Origin: Chlorobium sp.
Lineage (GTDB): Bacteria > Bacteroidota > Chlorobiia > Chlorobiales > Chlorobiaceae
Assembly (NCBI GenBank): GCA_005862225.1
Contig: SZXV01000003.1
Location: forward strand, 178,010 to 242,009
DNA length: 64,000 bases
Reading direction: 5' to 3'
Shown piece after piece: positions 55,301-64,000 of the stretch; within the stretch, counting starts at the first letter, position 1; every line of letters begins with the position of its first letter. The position numbers and the translations under genes are program-made. A model generated the notes under the pieces. The model was not told where the DNA came from and did not search any database. It saw only the letters and a list, made by a program, of their open reading frames with translations.

Positions 55301-57182
55301 TGCATTAACATCTGCTGGTGGAGGTTCCTACTGGGGGCAGTATTTCGACACCAATGGCTATTTCTATGTAACGTCAGGAGGTGCAAGTCCGAAAATCTAC
55401 CGGATTGATGTCAGCAATCCGGCAGCGCCCAATCTTGCGGCAACGCCGATCCAATACACATCTAACCTTCCAACCAGTGGCGATGGTGCACGCGTTGTTA
55501 CCATTCAACTGGATTATGGAGATGCTCCTGATAGCTACGGGACCTCGCTTGCTGCGGATGGTGCCCGTCACAATACTTTGGGCAATGTTGTCTGGATGGG
55601 AACAGCCCCGAGTTACGAAGCAAATGGGCCAACTACTGGTACCGGTTCGAGTGATGCAGATGATGGTGTGGCATCGTTTAGTCCGCTCTGCAGTAACTAC
55701 ACCAGCTACAGTGTTGATGTGAGCGTGACAAATGTTTCGACTCATGCGGCAGTGCTTGTAGGCTGGATTGATTTTAACCGCGATGGTATTTTTCAGACAA
55801 GTGAAGGGGTGAGTGTTACTGTTGCTGCCGGTTTCAGCGGTACCAGGAGTTTGACATGGAGTGGCCTTTCCGGATTGTCGGCAGGGACTACTTATGCCAG
55901 GTTCCGTATTGCCACAGATGCAGTTACTCTGACGACTGCCTTGACGAAAGGCGCCCTGATGGATGGCGAAGTCGAGGATTATCAAGTCACCATTCTTTCT
56001 CCCGACACGACGCCACCTACGGCCACCATTGGTGTAATAAGTCCCAGTCCCCGCCATACGGTGGTTGGTCCTGTTACCGTTAATTTCAGTGAAAACGTTA
56101 CCGGTGTTGATGTTGGAGATTTCACGCTTACCCTTGATGGTGTTGCTGTTTCATTGACTGGAGCTACAATAACGGGCAGTGGTAGCGCTTATACGATTGA
56201 CCTTTCTCGTGTAACGAACCCGGCAGGCACTTATGTCCTGAGCCTGAAGAATTCCGGAACAGGAATCGTTGATCAGGTGGGAAATGCTCTTGTCACGGGA
56301 GCCTCGACATCATTTGTTATGGATACCACTGCGCCGGTGATTGATTTATCGCCGACAGTGGTTGATCAGTTTGGCTATGCGGTGACCAGTTCCAGTGGTG
56401 CCATGGTGAGTCTGGATGACAACAGCCATCCTGCCACGTTTGTTGAGGTCTCCGACAAGATTACCCAGATCACGATAACAGTTGGTGGTTTGAGAGATGG
56501 CGCGAGTGAACTCATTAGCTTCGGTACTACTGAGATACGTGCTGATGGTGGATCGGGAAATCAAAGCAACGTTACTGTTGGAGGGGTAGCGGTTGATATT
56601 ACGTATTCACAAGGTGTTTTTGCCATAACGCAGCATAGTGGCGCTGTTTTGACGCAGGCACAGGCACAGGTTATCATCCGCGACCTTCAGTATCGAGATA
56701 CCGCAGTCCAGCAGGCGGGTTCGCGTACATTCTCATTTTCAGCGACCGATCTTGCTGGTGTTGAAGCTAATCCAGCAGTTACCACCATCAACGTAACCGA
56801 TGCAACTGCACCTGCAGCACCGATGATCACAGGTATCAGCACAGATACGGGAACGGTTGGTGACCATATTACCGGTGATACTACTCTTGTTTTCAGTGGC
56901 ACAGCGGAAGCCAACACTACCGTAACTGTTTACGTGAACTCGGCATTGAAAGGAACGACGCTGACTGATGCTGCCGGGCATTGGAGTTTCGACTACACAG
57001 GAACTGTCTTGGTGAATGGCAACACCTACACCGTTAAGGCAACCGCGACCGATTCTTCTGATCAAACCAGTGGCTATTCAGCAGATTATCTCGTTACCAT
57101 CAACACCGCAGATGATACAACATCGCCTCTGTTGTGCAGTCAAGTACGCCAGCCGATAATGCCACCGCTGTATCGCCGCTGA
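49314..57182 (+). CDS. Giant surface adhesin-like protein, 5' part (DUF4347 x2, RTX-like, Ig-like repeats, GEVED)
   Basis: 2622 codons to an apparent premature stop. Domains: DUF4347 at about 10-150 and again at 196-350; RTX-like Ca-binding stretch at 364-410 (GTAGNDTLTGTTSVDTITGG); a long array of Ig-like repeats from about 570 opening DTTAPSAPSITSVTDD; a DUF6923-like propeller-type domain about 1820-2068 (NALGFSPVDGHLYAVD, LAFNPVDGQIYAAT); a GEVED domain to about 2228 (DYGDAPDSYGT to GEVEDYQVTI); then more Ig-like units. No classical signal peptide; type I secretion is plausible but its C-terminal signal would be outside the window. The last 16 codons are out of register: the true frame continues after a one-base slip near 57128. 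Green sulfur bacteria are known for giant proteins of this kind. Confidence 0.88.
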   Translation: MFNDIATMYSLIVSQELIIADGSVPEILALLQGAKVPAIALARAEDALQAITIALTGEEVETLHILAHGCCEGFSLCGQWVDEKALRESAHLLAQWRVKRIALWSCEVGRNGVFIETLGQLTGAEVFASEEPLGWSPVSGDRHWHLASQENSSVLTPCHALSEANLLSWDYQLSSLESESDSLNSTGVVRAVADAREILFIESAVADKATLIACTKEGVEIVILDAFGDPWEQMTGIITQHQNLTAIHLVSHGSEGDIILAGKAYGSGAEGLQAESFYLSQWQSHLTQDADILLYGCSVAAGSDGQLLIDTLARLTQADVAASDDPTGAAALGGDWVLEYQTGAIEASVLSFTNYANVFGAITGTAGNDTLTGTTSVDTITGGTGADTMTGLAGVDVFNFAAGDSALTIGGTGTSGTISGYDVITDFSPGTTASASEKIGFSGAAVATNTTGTNGTDSALKLNTNAVVASHSITNGIVTFDDANIFSSAVSLASLADVAAVVQYLQANDIGTTGSSVAFRATISGVKHTFLFIQGTIDGSTNNKDVLIDLQNVAADSISTLGLTDQLAVLDTTAPSAPSITSVTDDVALFTGTVSSGGITNDSTPTVRISLTGTGAVANDTVQLYNNSSTLGSSVTLTSGDITAGYKDITTSSLSDGTYVLNAKITDASGNASAASANVTITLDTTAPSAPGITSVTDNVGATQGAVSSGGSTDDSTPTMRISLIGTGVVANDTVQLYNYALPLGSTVTLTSGDITAGYKDITTSTLSDATYVLTAKIVDLAGNTSSASAAHTITVETGAPTLSTYYPAAAATGVVKNTNIILQFSENIHANGGTVTLQQNTTNTWKMTLTAGASSGSFSTGTGTWTISGKTLILDGSTTLSSSKSYNLDISSSALTDLAGNAYVGITSTSSTNIYFTTGSSSDSTAPTTTISSLVFSADTGTSATDFITNSSAQSISGTLSANLAAGELVKVSLNNGTTWSVANATVGSTAYTLTGVTLTASNTLQVWVEDAAGNKATVKSQAYILDTTAPTVSSVAATGTGITNGAGTLDVGSVVTLTLNTNEAVTVNTTGGTPTLTLNDGGTATYSGGSGTTALTFTHTVASGQSTSDLSVTAFNVNGASMFDAAGNTLNSAGAVTNPAGTLVVDTTPLTASITAVTPDPRNTNAGTVNILFTKVATGVDITDFTLTRDSNNVDISTAVFSGSGSSYSINLTNFTVAEGAYVFTLKSSGTGIKDSRNNDISGGATENFTVDTTPPTASINAISAISTDSDFGTATDFITITANQTVTGTFTGSLNAGEKFQISADGGSIWVDATAGSGTWSAAGVTLSSGTWTLSSRTLDPAGNALAGAAHEYTLQVPAPYSIVRQSPTFSTTNADVVNFRVTFTTAMQGVVGTDFNLTPGSLDGATVQLVTPVASSNGTQYDVQVGGLAGRTGTVNLDIAAANTIKELSSGHSLSSLIPSSGIDETFTVDHSILPATLAISLDAGGSASDFITSDTSLIFSGTTEAGNYVHLILKNSNDATVFSTDATVVGTSWSYDHTFSSLPAGSYLLSLITSDQAANTATTTQSIIIDNSAPVMSSASVDGTILTLTYTDDTNLDAVNTPLSGAFTVKANGSTTLTVNAVQVNASAKTVTLTLASSVAATDTMTVTYADPGGSAAIQDMAGNHAVSISTFSCTNLSSATDQAPVISNVSGATWFNKGDNPIQVFDVTTRPTITDVDDSYIESASVTITNHQSGDVLSVLGTLPTGITAGTYDAATGLLKLTGHALIADYQNALSLVRFANTTGTAIDTDRTITLTANDGQKDSAAVTRTMRVLGPEFSTTASVVSFMVGNATGTTAMDLSGVNLVTGTILYNAKDFYANTTNALGFSPVDGHLYAVDNVTHNIIRINSDYSVSVMSAAFAGGNSPTAALGLYAADINSSGVMYLISGTKAYRFDVNPSSSTYLTWLAPLTVGNTGTVDLAFNPVDGQIYAATSHLWRINPVSGATTDLGALTSAGGGSYWGQYFDTNGYFYVTSGGASPKIYRIDVSNPAAPNLAATPIQYTSNLPTSGDGARVVTIQLDYGDAPDSYGTSLAADGARHNTLGNVVWMGTAPSYEANGPTTGTGSSDADDGVASFSPLCSNYTSYSVDVSVTNVSTHAAVLVGWIDFNRDGIFQTSEGVSVTVAAGFSGTRSLTWSGLSGLSAGTTYARFRIATDAVTLTTALTKGALMDGEVEDYQVTILSPDTTPPTATIGVISPSPRHTVVGPVTVNFSENVTGVDVGDFTLTLDGVAVSLTGATITGSGSAYTIDLSRVTNPAGTYVLSLKNSGTGIVDQVGNALVTGASTSFVMDTTAPVIDLSPTVVDQFGYAVTSSSGAMVSLDDNSHPATFVEVSDKITQITITVGGLRDGASELISFGTTEIRADGGSGNQSNVTVGGVAVDITYSQGVFAITQHSGAVLTQAQAQVIIRDLQYRDTAVQQAGSRTFSFSATDLAGVEANPAVTTINVTDATAPAAPMITGISTDTGTVGDHITGDTTLVFSGTAEANTTVTVYVNSALKGTTLTDAAGHWSFDYTGTVLVNGNTYTVKATATDSSDQTSGYSADYLVTINTADDTTSPLLCSQVRQPIMPPLYRR
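51024..51701 (+). repeat. Two tandem Ig-like units of 339 bp
   Basis: Units 51024-51362 and 51363-51701 encode near-identical 113-aa modules, each starting DTTAPSAPxITSVTDxV, continuing DSTPTxRISLxGTGxVANDT and LTSGDITAGYKDITTS, and ending with a YVLxAKI...GN strand. High similarity over the whole unit indicates a recent in-frame duplication. Confidence 0.85.
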
Positions 57183-59062
57183 GCAACATTGCTTTGGTTT
57201 TCAATGAAAACGTTGTTGCCGGTAGTGGGTTTATAAAGCTTTATTCGGGTGCGACCCTGGTTGAAACCTTTAATGTTGCTACAGGTGTTGGCGACAAAGG
57301 TGGAACGGTAACGTTCAATGGAACAACCGGAGTTACGCTTAATCCTTATGCCTATCTTCAATCGAGCACAGCGTACAATATTACCATTGATGCCACTGCT
57401 GTTACCGACACCTCCGGTAACAAGTACGCAGGCATAGCTGATGCTACCACTCTGAATTTTACCACTGCTGCCGCCGCAACATTGCCGCCGCTTATTACCT
57501 CTGTTCCTGAAAATAGCGGTGGAGGTATCAATGTGGCTGAAGCTGCCAATGGCACCATTGTTAACATCAGCCTGGTTGGTACGGGAACCCTGACAACAAG
57601 CAATCATCTTATTCTTGACTGGCATGGTCAAACGGTTGACCACCTTCTTACCAGTGCTGAAATTACTGCCGGGACGGTGGCGTTGAATGTTCCTGCAGGA
57701 ACCATTACTGCAGGTGGAAACGGTACATTCGATATCACTGCAAAAATAGACAGTGGCACTCCTTCTGGTCCGTATTCAGTTACGGTGGATACGGTTGTGC
57801 CGGCAACTCTTCCAACAGTCAATCACCTTTATACCAATTTAACAACACCGACACTTACCGGTACTGCTTTACTCGGTACGGGGGAAATCCTGAGCGTTAC
57901 TGTTGATGGTGTTGCTTACACTGTTGCAGGTGGGCACCTTACCTACGATGGCATTACTCGCATTTGGAGTCTCTCTATCCCGGTTGCCAATGCTTTGATT
58001 GACCGGACTTATGAGGTGACAGCTCAAGTGATTGATGCTGCAGGCAACGTTACCAGCGACATCAGCAGCAATGAGCTTGTTGTAGATCGGACGCTTCCGG
58101 CAGTCCCAACGGTGAATAGCCTGACAACATCCAATTCAACACCGACACTTACCGGAACGGCGACCCTTTCTGCTGGCGAGGTCTTGTCTGTTGAGCTGAA
58201 TGGTGTCACCTATACAGAGGGTGACGGTCATCTTACTCGCACCAGCACCAATTGGAGTTTGGTAATTCCGAATGCCCTGGCGAAAGGGTTTTACGATGTA
58301 ACGGCTCGTGTAACCGATCTTGCTGGTAACGTGAGCAGCGATACAACGAGCAAGGAGTTGCTGATTCCGGGCGCTACCGGGGTGGTTGCCATAACCCAGG
58401 GACTTCAGGCTGGTTCGACTGCCACGATTACCGTAACCGATAACGATCTCAATACCGACAGCGCCACGTCCCAGACGCTTAATGTTACGGTAGTCAACAG
58501 CACCACAGGCGAAAGCGAAACTGTGCTGTTGATCGAAACCGGAAACAATACCGGCATTTTTACCAGCACATTACCAACCACGAATAGTAATGTGGCCGGA
58601 AGCAATAACAGTGGAAACCTGAATGTTGCCACCGGTCAGAGAGTAACGGTTACCTATACGGATGCTTTCGACGGTGCCGGAGCCGTCAATCAAATCCGCA
58701 CGGCTTCGGTTGATGTTTTGACTGCTGGTGCACCTACCCAGACGGTGACGATTGGCTCCATGACCAAAGATACTGGCAGTTCGTCCTCTGACTTCATCAC
58801 CAAGGATGGCACTGCGACCCGAACAGTCATCGGCACGATTAGTTCAGTCTTGATCGGCAGTCAAATCGTTCAGGTGTCGTTTGATGGGGGCGCTACCTGG
58901 GCAACGGCAAGTACTACAGGCACAAGCTGGACTATCAATGATTCTGGAGCTCATGCCGGGAATTGGGTGATTGAGGCTCGCGTCTCTAATGCCGGTGTGA
59001 CCGGCGCAGTGGCGAGCCAGTCGGTAATTCTGGATAGTGTTCCTCCTGTAGCGTCAATTACG

Positions 59063-59990
59063 CTTGACAATGTTACCGCAGATAATGTTCTCAACATCAA
59101 TGAAGCTGCTGGCATTGTTGCTGTTACCGGAACTGCTGGTGGCGACATTCAGGCGGGTAACATTATTACGCTGAGTGTCAACAACACCAACTATACCGGC
59201 ACTGTTAAAGCAGATCATACCTTCAGTATCAACGTGCCAGGCAACATGCTGAGCGCTGATGCCGATCTGACGATCAATGCAAGCGCTACAGCCGTAACTG
59301 ATGCTGCTGGCAACAGCACGGTAGCGACTGTCAACCATACCTACACCAAAGACCTGGCAGCTCCGTTACCGACTATAACTGTCAACAGCGTTACTGCCGA
59401 CAATATTCTGAACAGCGATGAAGCTGCCAGCACGGTAACGGTTACTGGTACGGTCAATAACGAGGTGCAGATTGGCAACACAGTAACATTGATGATTAAT
59501 GGCACGGGCTATACGGGAGCAGTTTTGTCTGATCGGACGTATAGTATTGCAGTTCCTGGCATCGCCCTTAGAGCAGACAGTGATCTTACAATAGATGCCA
59601 GTGTTACGACTGCTGATATTGCCGGAAACAGCGCGACGGCTACAGCAAGCAAAGTTTACACTGTGGATGTAACTCCACCGACGGTGAGTATTGTGCTTGA
59701 CAATGTTACGACAGACAACATTCTTAATCCGGCAGAAATTGCCAGTACTGTTGCCATTACTGGTACAGTTACAGGCGAGTTTACGACAGGCGATCTTGTT
59801 ACCCTGACTGTTAACGATACGAATTACACCGGTACTTTGGCGAGCGACGGCACTTTCAGTATCGATGTTACCGGTTCTGAACTCAACGCTGCTGCCGACT
59901 TCACGGTTGGCGCCTTCGTGACCGCGACCGACGCCGCCGGCAACAGCACGACGGCTATGACTGACAAGGTTTATAGTGTGGATATTACCC
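59063..59990 (+). repeat. Three tandem Ig-like units of about 315 bp
   Basis: Units start near 59063, 59381 and 59696; each encodes about 105 aa opening with (L/S)(D/V)NVTxDNxLNxxEAA, then VTGTVxxxxxxGNxVTLxVNxTxYTG, and ending AxDxAGNSTxA plus a Tyr-Thr linker. They resemble the repeat modules of large biofilm adhesins. Confidence 0.8.
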
Positions 59991-60312
59991 CGCCAACACC
60001 TGTTAGCGCCACAGTTGATGGTAATACTCTTGTTCTGAGTTTCAGTGATGCCAATTTATTGGATGGAACCAATATTCCAGCCACAACGGCATTTGCGGTA
60101 ACGGCTGATAGTTCTGCGAATGTTGTCACCGCTGTTGCGGTTGATGCTTCAGCCAAAACCGTGACGCTAACGCTGACAAACGCTGTCACCGCCGCCACGG
60201 TGGTCAACGTCACCTACACCGACCCGACGACTGGCAACGATGCAAATGCTGTGCAGGATAGTGTCGGTAATGATGCCGCTACCTTTACAATCAATTCTGT
60301 CACCAACAATAC

Positions 60313-61830
60313 AGCCAATGTTGCACCAACGGTTGATCTGACGGGAACAGGCGGTGGAAACAGGACGGCGACCTTCACAGAAGTCAATGGGCCCGACACC
60401 GGCGCCAACGCGGTGAGCTTTACGACTGGCAACAATATCACCGACATAGATTCGGCTACTCTGGCAAACCTGACAGTCACTCTCCCGACAACAAGTGCAG
60501 CAACTGGTGACCAACTGTTGTTGGGGAGCACGGTGATTGATCTCACCAGCGCCGGGGGGAGCGGCACGGTCAGCTACAACGGTACGCTGTTTGCCTACAC
60601 TGTCGCCGATGTCAATACAGAACGTACCATTACCTTTACCAGCAGGAACGCGGGTAACAGTGTTGATGCTGTTGCCACCAAGGCAAGTTACGAGACGCTT
60701 ATTGATGCGCTGAAATACAACAACACCTCTGATTCGCCGGTAAACAACAGTACCAGAGTCTTCAGTGTTACAGCTAGTGATGGTGCGCTTGACAGTGCAG
60801 CAGCGACCTTCACGGTCACACTTGCGGCGACCAACGATTCGCCGACCGTAGATTTGAATACCGGAACTGCGGGAATTAACAATCAAATGATGTTTAGTGC
60901 TGGTACGCCTGTGAATTTCAGCGCTGGGGGGACGAATATTGCCGATTTGGATAGCAGTACTTTCGCGAATCTCAAAGTAAGTATTCCAACTACGAGCGTC
61001 CTGACAGGCGGGGGCGACAAATTAGTATTAGGCGTGGTCTCTATTGACATCACGAGTGCTACAGCGACTGGATCGGTAATTTACAACGGAACCATTTTCA
61101 GTTATGCAATTGCCGATGTGAGCGGTACTCGCACGATAACCTTCTCCAGTAGAAATAGCGGTAACACGGCTAATTTAGCCGCAGTCCAAGCAAGTTATGA
61201 AGCGCTGATTGATGCCTTGCAGTATAACAATACGAATGGGTCACCGACTCCCGGGGCGCGCGTATTCGGGGTGACGGTGAATGACGGTTCCACGAACAGT
61301 GCCTCTGCTACGTTTACTGCTGTTGTTGGGCAGACTCCACCATCAGTTGATTTGAATGGCACTGCGACAGGAATCAACAACAGCACAACCTTTACCGAAG
61401 TATGGGGTACAGATGATCGTTCGCATGCTGTCAGCTTTACTGCGGGAGCCACCAATATCAATGCAGGGACATCGTCGATCCTCGCAAATCTCAAGGTAAG
61501 CATACCAACTTCTGGTATTGGAAGTGGTGACCAACTTATACTTGGTAGCACTGTTATTGACCTTACCAGCGCCACAGGAAGTGGAACGGTAAGCTACAAC
61601 AGCACCACGTTCAATTATGCGGTTGCCGATATCAGCGGTTCGCGAATTGTTACGTTTACAGCTTCTGCATCAGTCGCCAGCTACGAGGCGCTGCTTGATG
61701 CAATCAAGTACAACAACACCTCTGACACCCCGGTAAATGGGAGTACCCGCGCCTTCGGTGTCACCGTCTCCGATGGCACGCTCGAAAGTACAGTGGCAAC
61801 GTTCACTGCCACGCTTGCCGCAACCAACGA
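60313..61830 (+). repeat. Three tandem cadherin-like units of about 510 bp
   Basis: Units open with PTVDLTGTG (60319), PTVDLNTGT (60842) and PSVDLNGTA (61340); each includes a TFTEV or related strand, LGSTVIDLTSA, a GTVSYNGT strand, ASYExLIDALKYNNT and a final FSVTASDG-type strand. Similar to calcium-dependent cadherin/VCBS-type folds. Confidence 0.75.
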
Positions 61831-63418
61831 TCTTGCGCCGATTATTACATCGGTGCCGGAAAACAGTAATGGCGGTATCAGTGCAGCAGAAGCTGCCGAC
61901 GGCACCATCGTCAATGTGAGTCTCACCTATACCGGAGCGGTAGCTGGAAACACACTGCACCTTGTTTGGGCTGGACAGTCCCCGGTCGATTACGTCCTGC
62001 AGTCAGGCGACATCACCGCCAACATGGCGACGGTAACGATACCTGCGGCCACCATCGCCGCTGCTGGCGAAGGAACGAAGAGTCTCAGCGCCCAGATCAA
62101 CGGCGGTCTGGTTTCGGCGCTCTTCCCCGTGCTTGTTGACAAAACAGCACCGACAGCACCGGTTATTACTGATGTTACTGAGAGCAGCGCCGATCCTATT
62201 GCCTCAGACCTGATAACAGACGACAACACCCAGATTGTTACTCTGACGGGCGAGAGTGGCGGCACACCAAAAGTTTATACCAGTGGCGGAGTTCTCGTTC
62301 CGACAAGCCAGTATTCTTTCAGCGAACCGAGCGCGGGCACTTACCTGATAGATTTTGGTACTAACACGTTAGCTGATGGCAGTTATTCCGTGAAATTGAC
62401 TGATGCTGCTGGCAATGAAAGCAGTGCATCCAACACCTTCACTGTGGATACAACAACTCCGATTCCGCTAAGCGCTACGATTACCGGTAACACGCTTGTT
62501 ATTTCACTTGCGGATGCCAATAACCTTGATGATATCAACATTCCACTTACTACAGTTTTTACTGTATCTGCAGGTGGCGTGCATATTCCTGTTGATAGCT
62601 TTGTTGTAAACCCAACAGGGAAAACGGTTACACTAACTCTTGCATCATCTGTTGCTATTGGTCAACCTGTTACGTTAAACTATACAGATCCAAGTGTTGG
62701 TAATGATCCGAATGCCATTCAGGACATGGTTGGTAATGATCTTGCCTCGTTTAGTCTGTTGCTCAATGTTCTTCCCACCCAGACCACAGTTATTACCAGT
62801 GTTACTGATAATGTGAACCCGTTGACGGGCATTGTAGCCAGTGGCGGCAGCACTAATGATGTTGCTCCTGACCTTGCTGGTACTATCAGTGCTGGTCTCG
62901 GAACAGGCGAAGCAGTAGCTATCTATCGGGATGGTAGTCGCATAGGCTATGCTACAACAACGGGCACCAGTTGGACATACGCCGATAGCGGACTCAGCAA
63001 TGGTAATACCTATAGCTATACGGCGCGGGTGGAAAATGGTGTTCTGTACGGGACGGTTTCAGGGGCTTATGGGGTTGCGGTTGAGACGAAAGCGCCGACA
63101 GCGACGATTGTGCTGAGCGACAGCGCCCTTGTGGTCGGCGAGACGGCGACGGTCACGATTACCTTCAGTGAGTCAGTGAACGGGTTTGCGCTTGGTGACC
63201 TGAGTGCCGAGAACGGCATCCTGAGCGCCCTGTCTTCGGCGACGGACAATGGCGATGGCACGGTTACCTATACGGCGACCTTCACGCCGACGGTGAACAT
63301 CGAGGACACCAGCAATGTGGTCAGCCTTGCCAACACCTACACGGACGGAGCCGGGAACACGGGCACGACCGCCAGCAGCGCGAACTACACGGTGGACACG
63401 AAAGCGCCGGCGGCCCCA

Positions 63419-64000
63419 ACGGTTGTATCGCAAACGACGAACGACACGACGCCGGTGATTAGTGGTACGGCGACTTTGGGCAGTGGTGAGACGCTGAGTG
63501 TTGTGGTGAATGGAGCGACCTATAACAATGTTGTGGTAACAGGCGGCGTGTGGAGCATCGACACGGGCAGTGCGACGTTGAGCAGCGGCACGCTTGGCAG
63601 TTTTGTTGATGGTCAGACGTACAGCGTGACGGCGACGGTACGAGATGGCGCCGGGAACTCGACAAGCGACAGTACGAACAATGAGTTGATCATCGATACG
63701 ACCTATCCTCTTGCTCCGACGGTGACCAAGCAAACGACGAACGACACGACGCCGGTGATCAGTGGCACGGCGACGCTCGGGAGTGGCGAAAGTCTGACCA
63801 TATCACTGAACAGCAAGACGTACACGGCAGGCGACGGCCACTTGAGCTATAACGACACAGCCCATACCTGGACGCTGACAATTCCGTCGGAAGATGTGCT
63901 TGCCGAAGGGACGTATGCGGTGACAGCAACGGTGACGGATGGAGCCGGTAATGCGACAAGCGACAGTACGACCAACGAGTTGATCATTGATACGTCGGCG
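63419..64000 (+). repeat. Near-identical Ig-like repeats at the window end
   Basis: A 29-base string beginning CAAACGACGAACGACACGAC occurs at about 63430 and again at about 63730, both opening QTTNDTTPVISGTATLGSGE units of about 100 aa that end GAGNxTSDSTxNELIIDT. The near identity suggests recent expansion; the array continues beyond the window. Confidence 0.8.

Larger units (their letters stand above)
57128..64000 (+). pseudogene. Giant adhesin, continuation after frameshift (runs off window)
   Basis: Open frame of 2291 codons from 57128 to the window end with no stop. It has no start codon of its own with a ribosome site and takes up the protein exactly where the upstream frame breaks: SVVQSSTPADNATAVSPLSN, then NIALVFNENV, a normal Big/SwmB-type repeat. 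I followed the register at 58079, 59999, 61019 and 63719 and found it unchanged. Content: Ig-like and SwmB-type units, three DNVTADN-type repeats (59063-59990), three cadherin-like repeats of about 170 aa (60313-61830) and near-identical TTNDTTPVISGTATLGSGE units at the end. Together with the 5' part the protein exceeds 4900 residues. Whether the gene is broken or the base is a sequence error is open. Confidence 0.8.

Noticed and set aside
60167..60886. Long minus-strand frames opposite the giant adhesin, the largest 239 codons
   Set aside because: Low-complexity Val/Ser/Thr-rich translations typical of antisense to Ig-like repeats; no ribosome sites.
57128..64000. Right part of the giant gene as an independent gene
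   Set aside because: No start codon with a ribosome site near the break, and the protein continues a repeat that begins in the upstream frame.

Overview
The window most likely comes from a green sulfur bacterium of the Chlorobium/Pelodictyon group. This is an inference: the order nifH-nifI1-nifI2-nifDKENB-ferredoxin-modABC, the long NifD with a short NifK, the clustered thi and cys genes, and a giant repeat-built surface protein all fit that group, but no rRNA or photosynthesis gene is present to prove it.

Layout. (1) 1-5761: the 3' end of hypE, meeting head-on a complete 2-oxoglutarate dehydrogenase operon (sucA-sucB-lpdA, minus strand). (2) 5762-7263: an unknown membrane protein and a 337-bp MITE-like element with perfect 23-bp ends. 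(3) 7264-20062, minus strand: a long sulfur operon. It is headed by a leader peptide with five consecutive Cys codons followed by a strong terminator, which looks like a cysteine-responsive attenuator. It then reads DUF4395 membrane protein, metY, an HPr-like protein, a LuxR-type response regulator, cysK, cysE, a family 2B (cNMP-domain) encapsulin shell, its cysteine desulfurase cargo, a metB-type enzyme and thiS-thiG-thiH-thiF. (4) 20138-21914: modE and modD. (5) 22673-25028: a papain-like protease fused to a seven-bladed Trp-rich propeller, followed by a chagasin-type inhibitor. (6) 25087-34574: a defence region with a collapsed type III restriction system, a truncated DUF1016 gene and an intact type I system (hsdM-hsdS-hsdR). 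Both broken genes end in copied 3' ends of neighbouring methylase genes. (7) 34693-36168: an exported adenosine deaminase. (8) 36238-48386, minus strand: nifH-nifI1-nifI2-nifD-nifK-nifE-nifN-nifB-ferredoxin-modA-modB-modC, with a near-consensus sigma-54 promoter before nifH and a candidate ModE operator before modA. (9) 49314-64000: a giant adhesin-like gene with two DUF4347 domains, an RTX-like stretch and many Ig-like repeats. It is interrupted by an apparent one-base frameshift near 57128 and runs off the window.

How it fits together. CysE makes O-acetylserine, CysK and MetY add sulfide to O-acetylserine and O-acetylhomoserine, the encapsulated desulfurase removes sulfur from cysteine, and ThiS/ThiF use sulfur for thiazole synthesis, so synthesis, storage or release, and use of cysteine sulfur share one transcript direction under one likely attenuator. 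ModABC, ModE and ModD manage molybdate for the Mo-nitrogenase, whose activity NifI1/NifI2 would tune by nitrogen and 2-oxoglutarate signals. Gene calls rest on reading translated motifs by eye; no database search was made.
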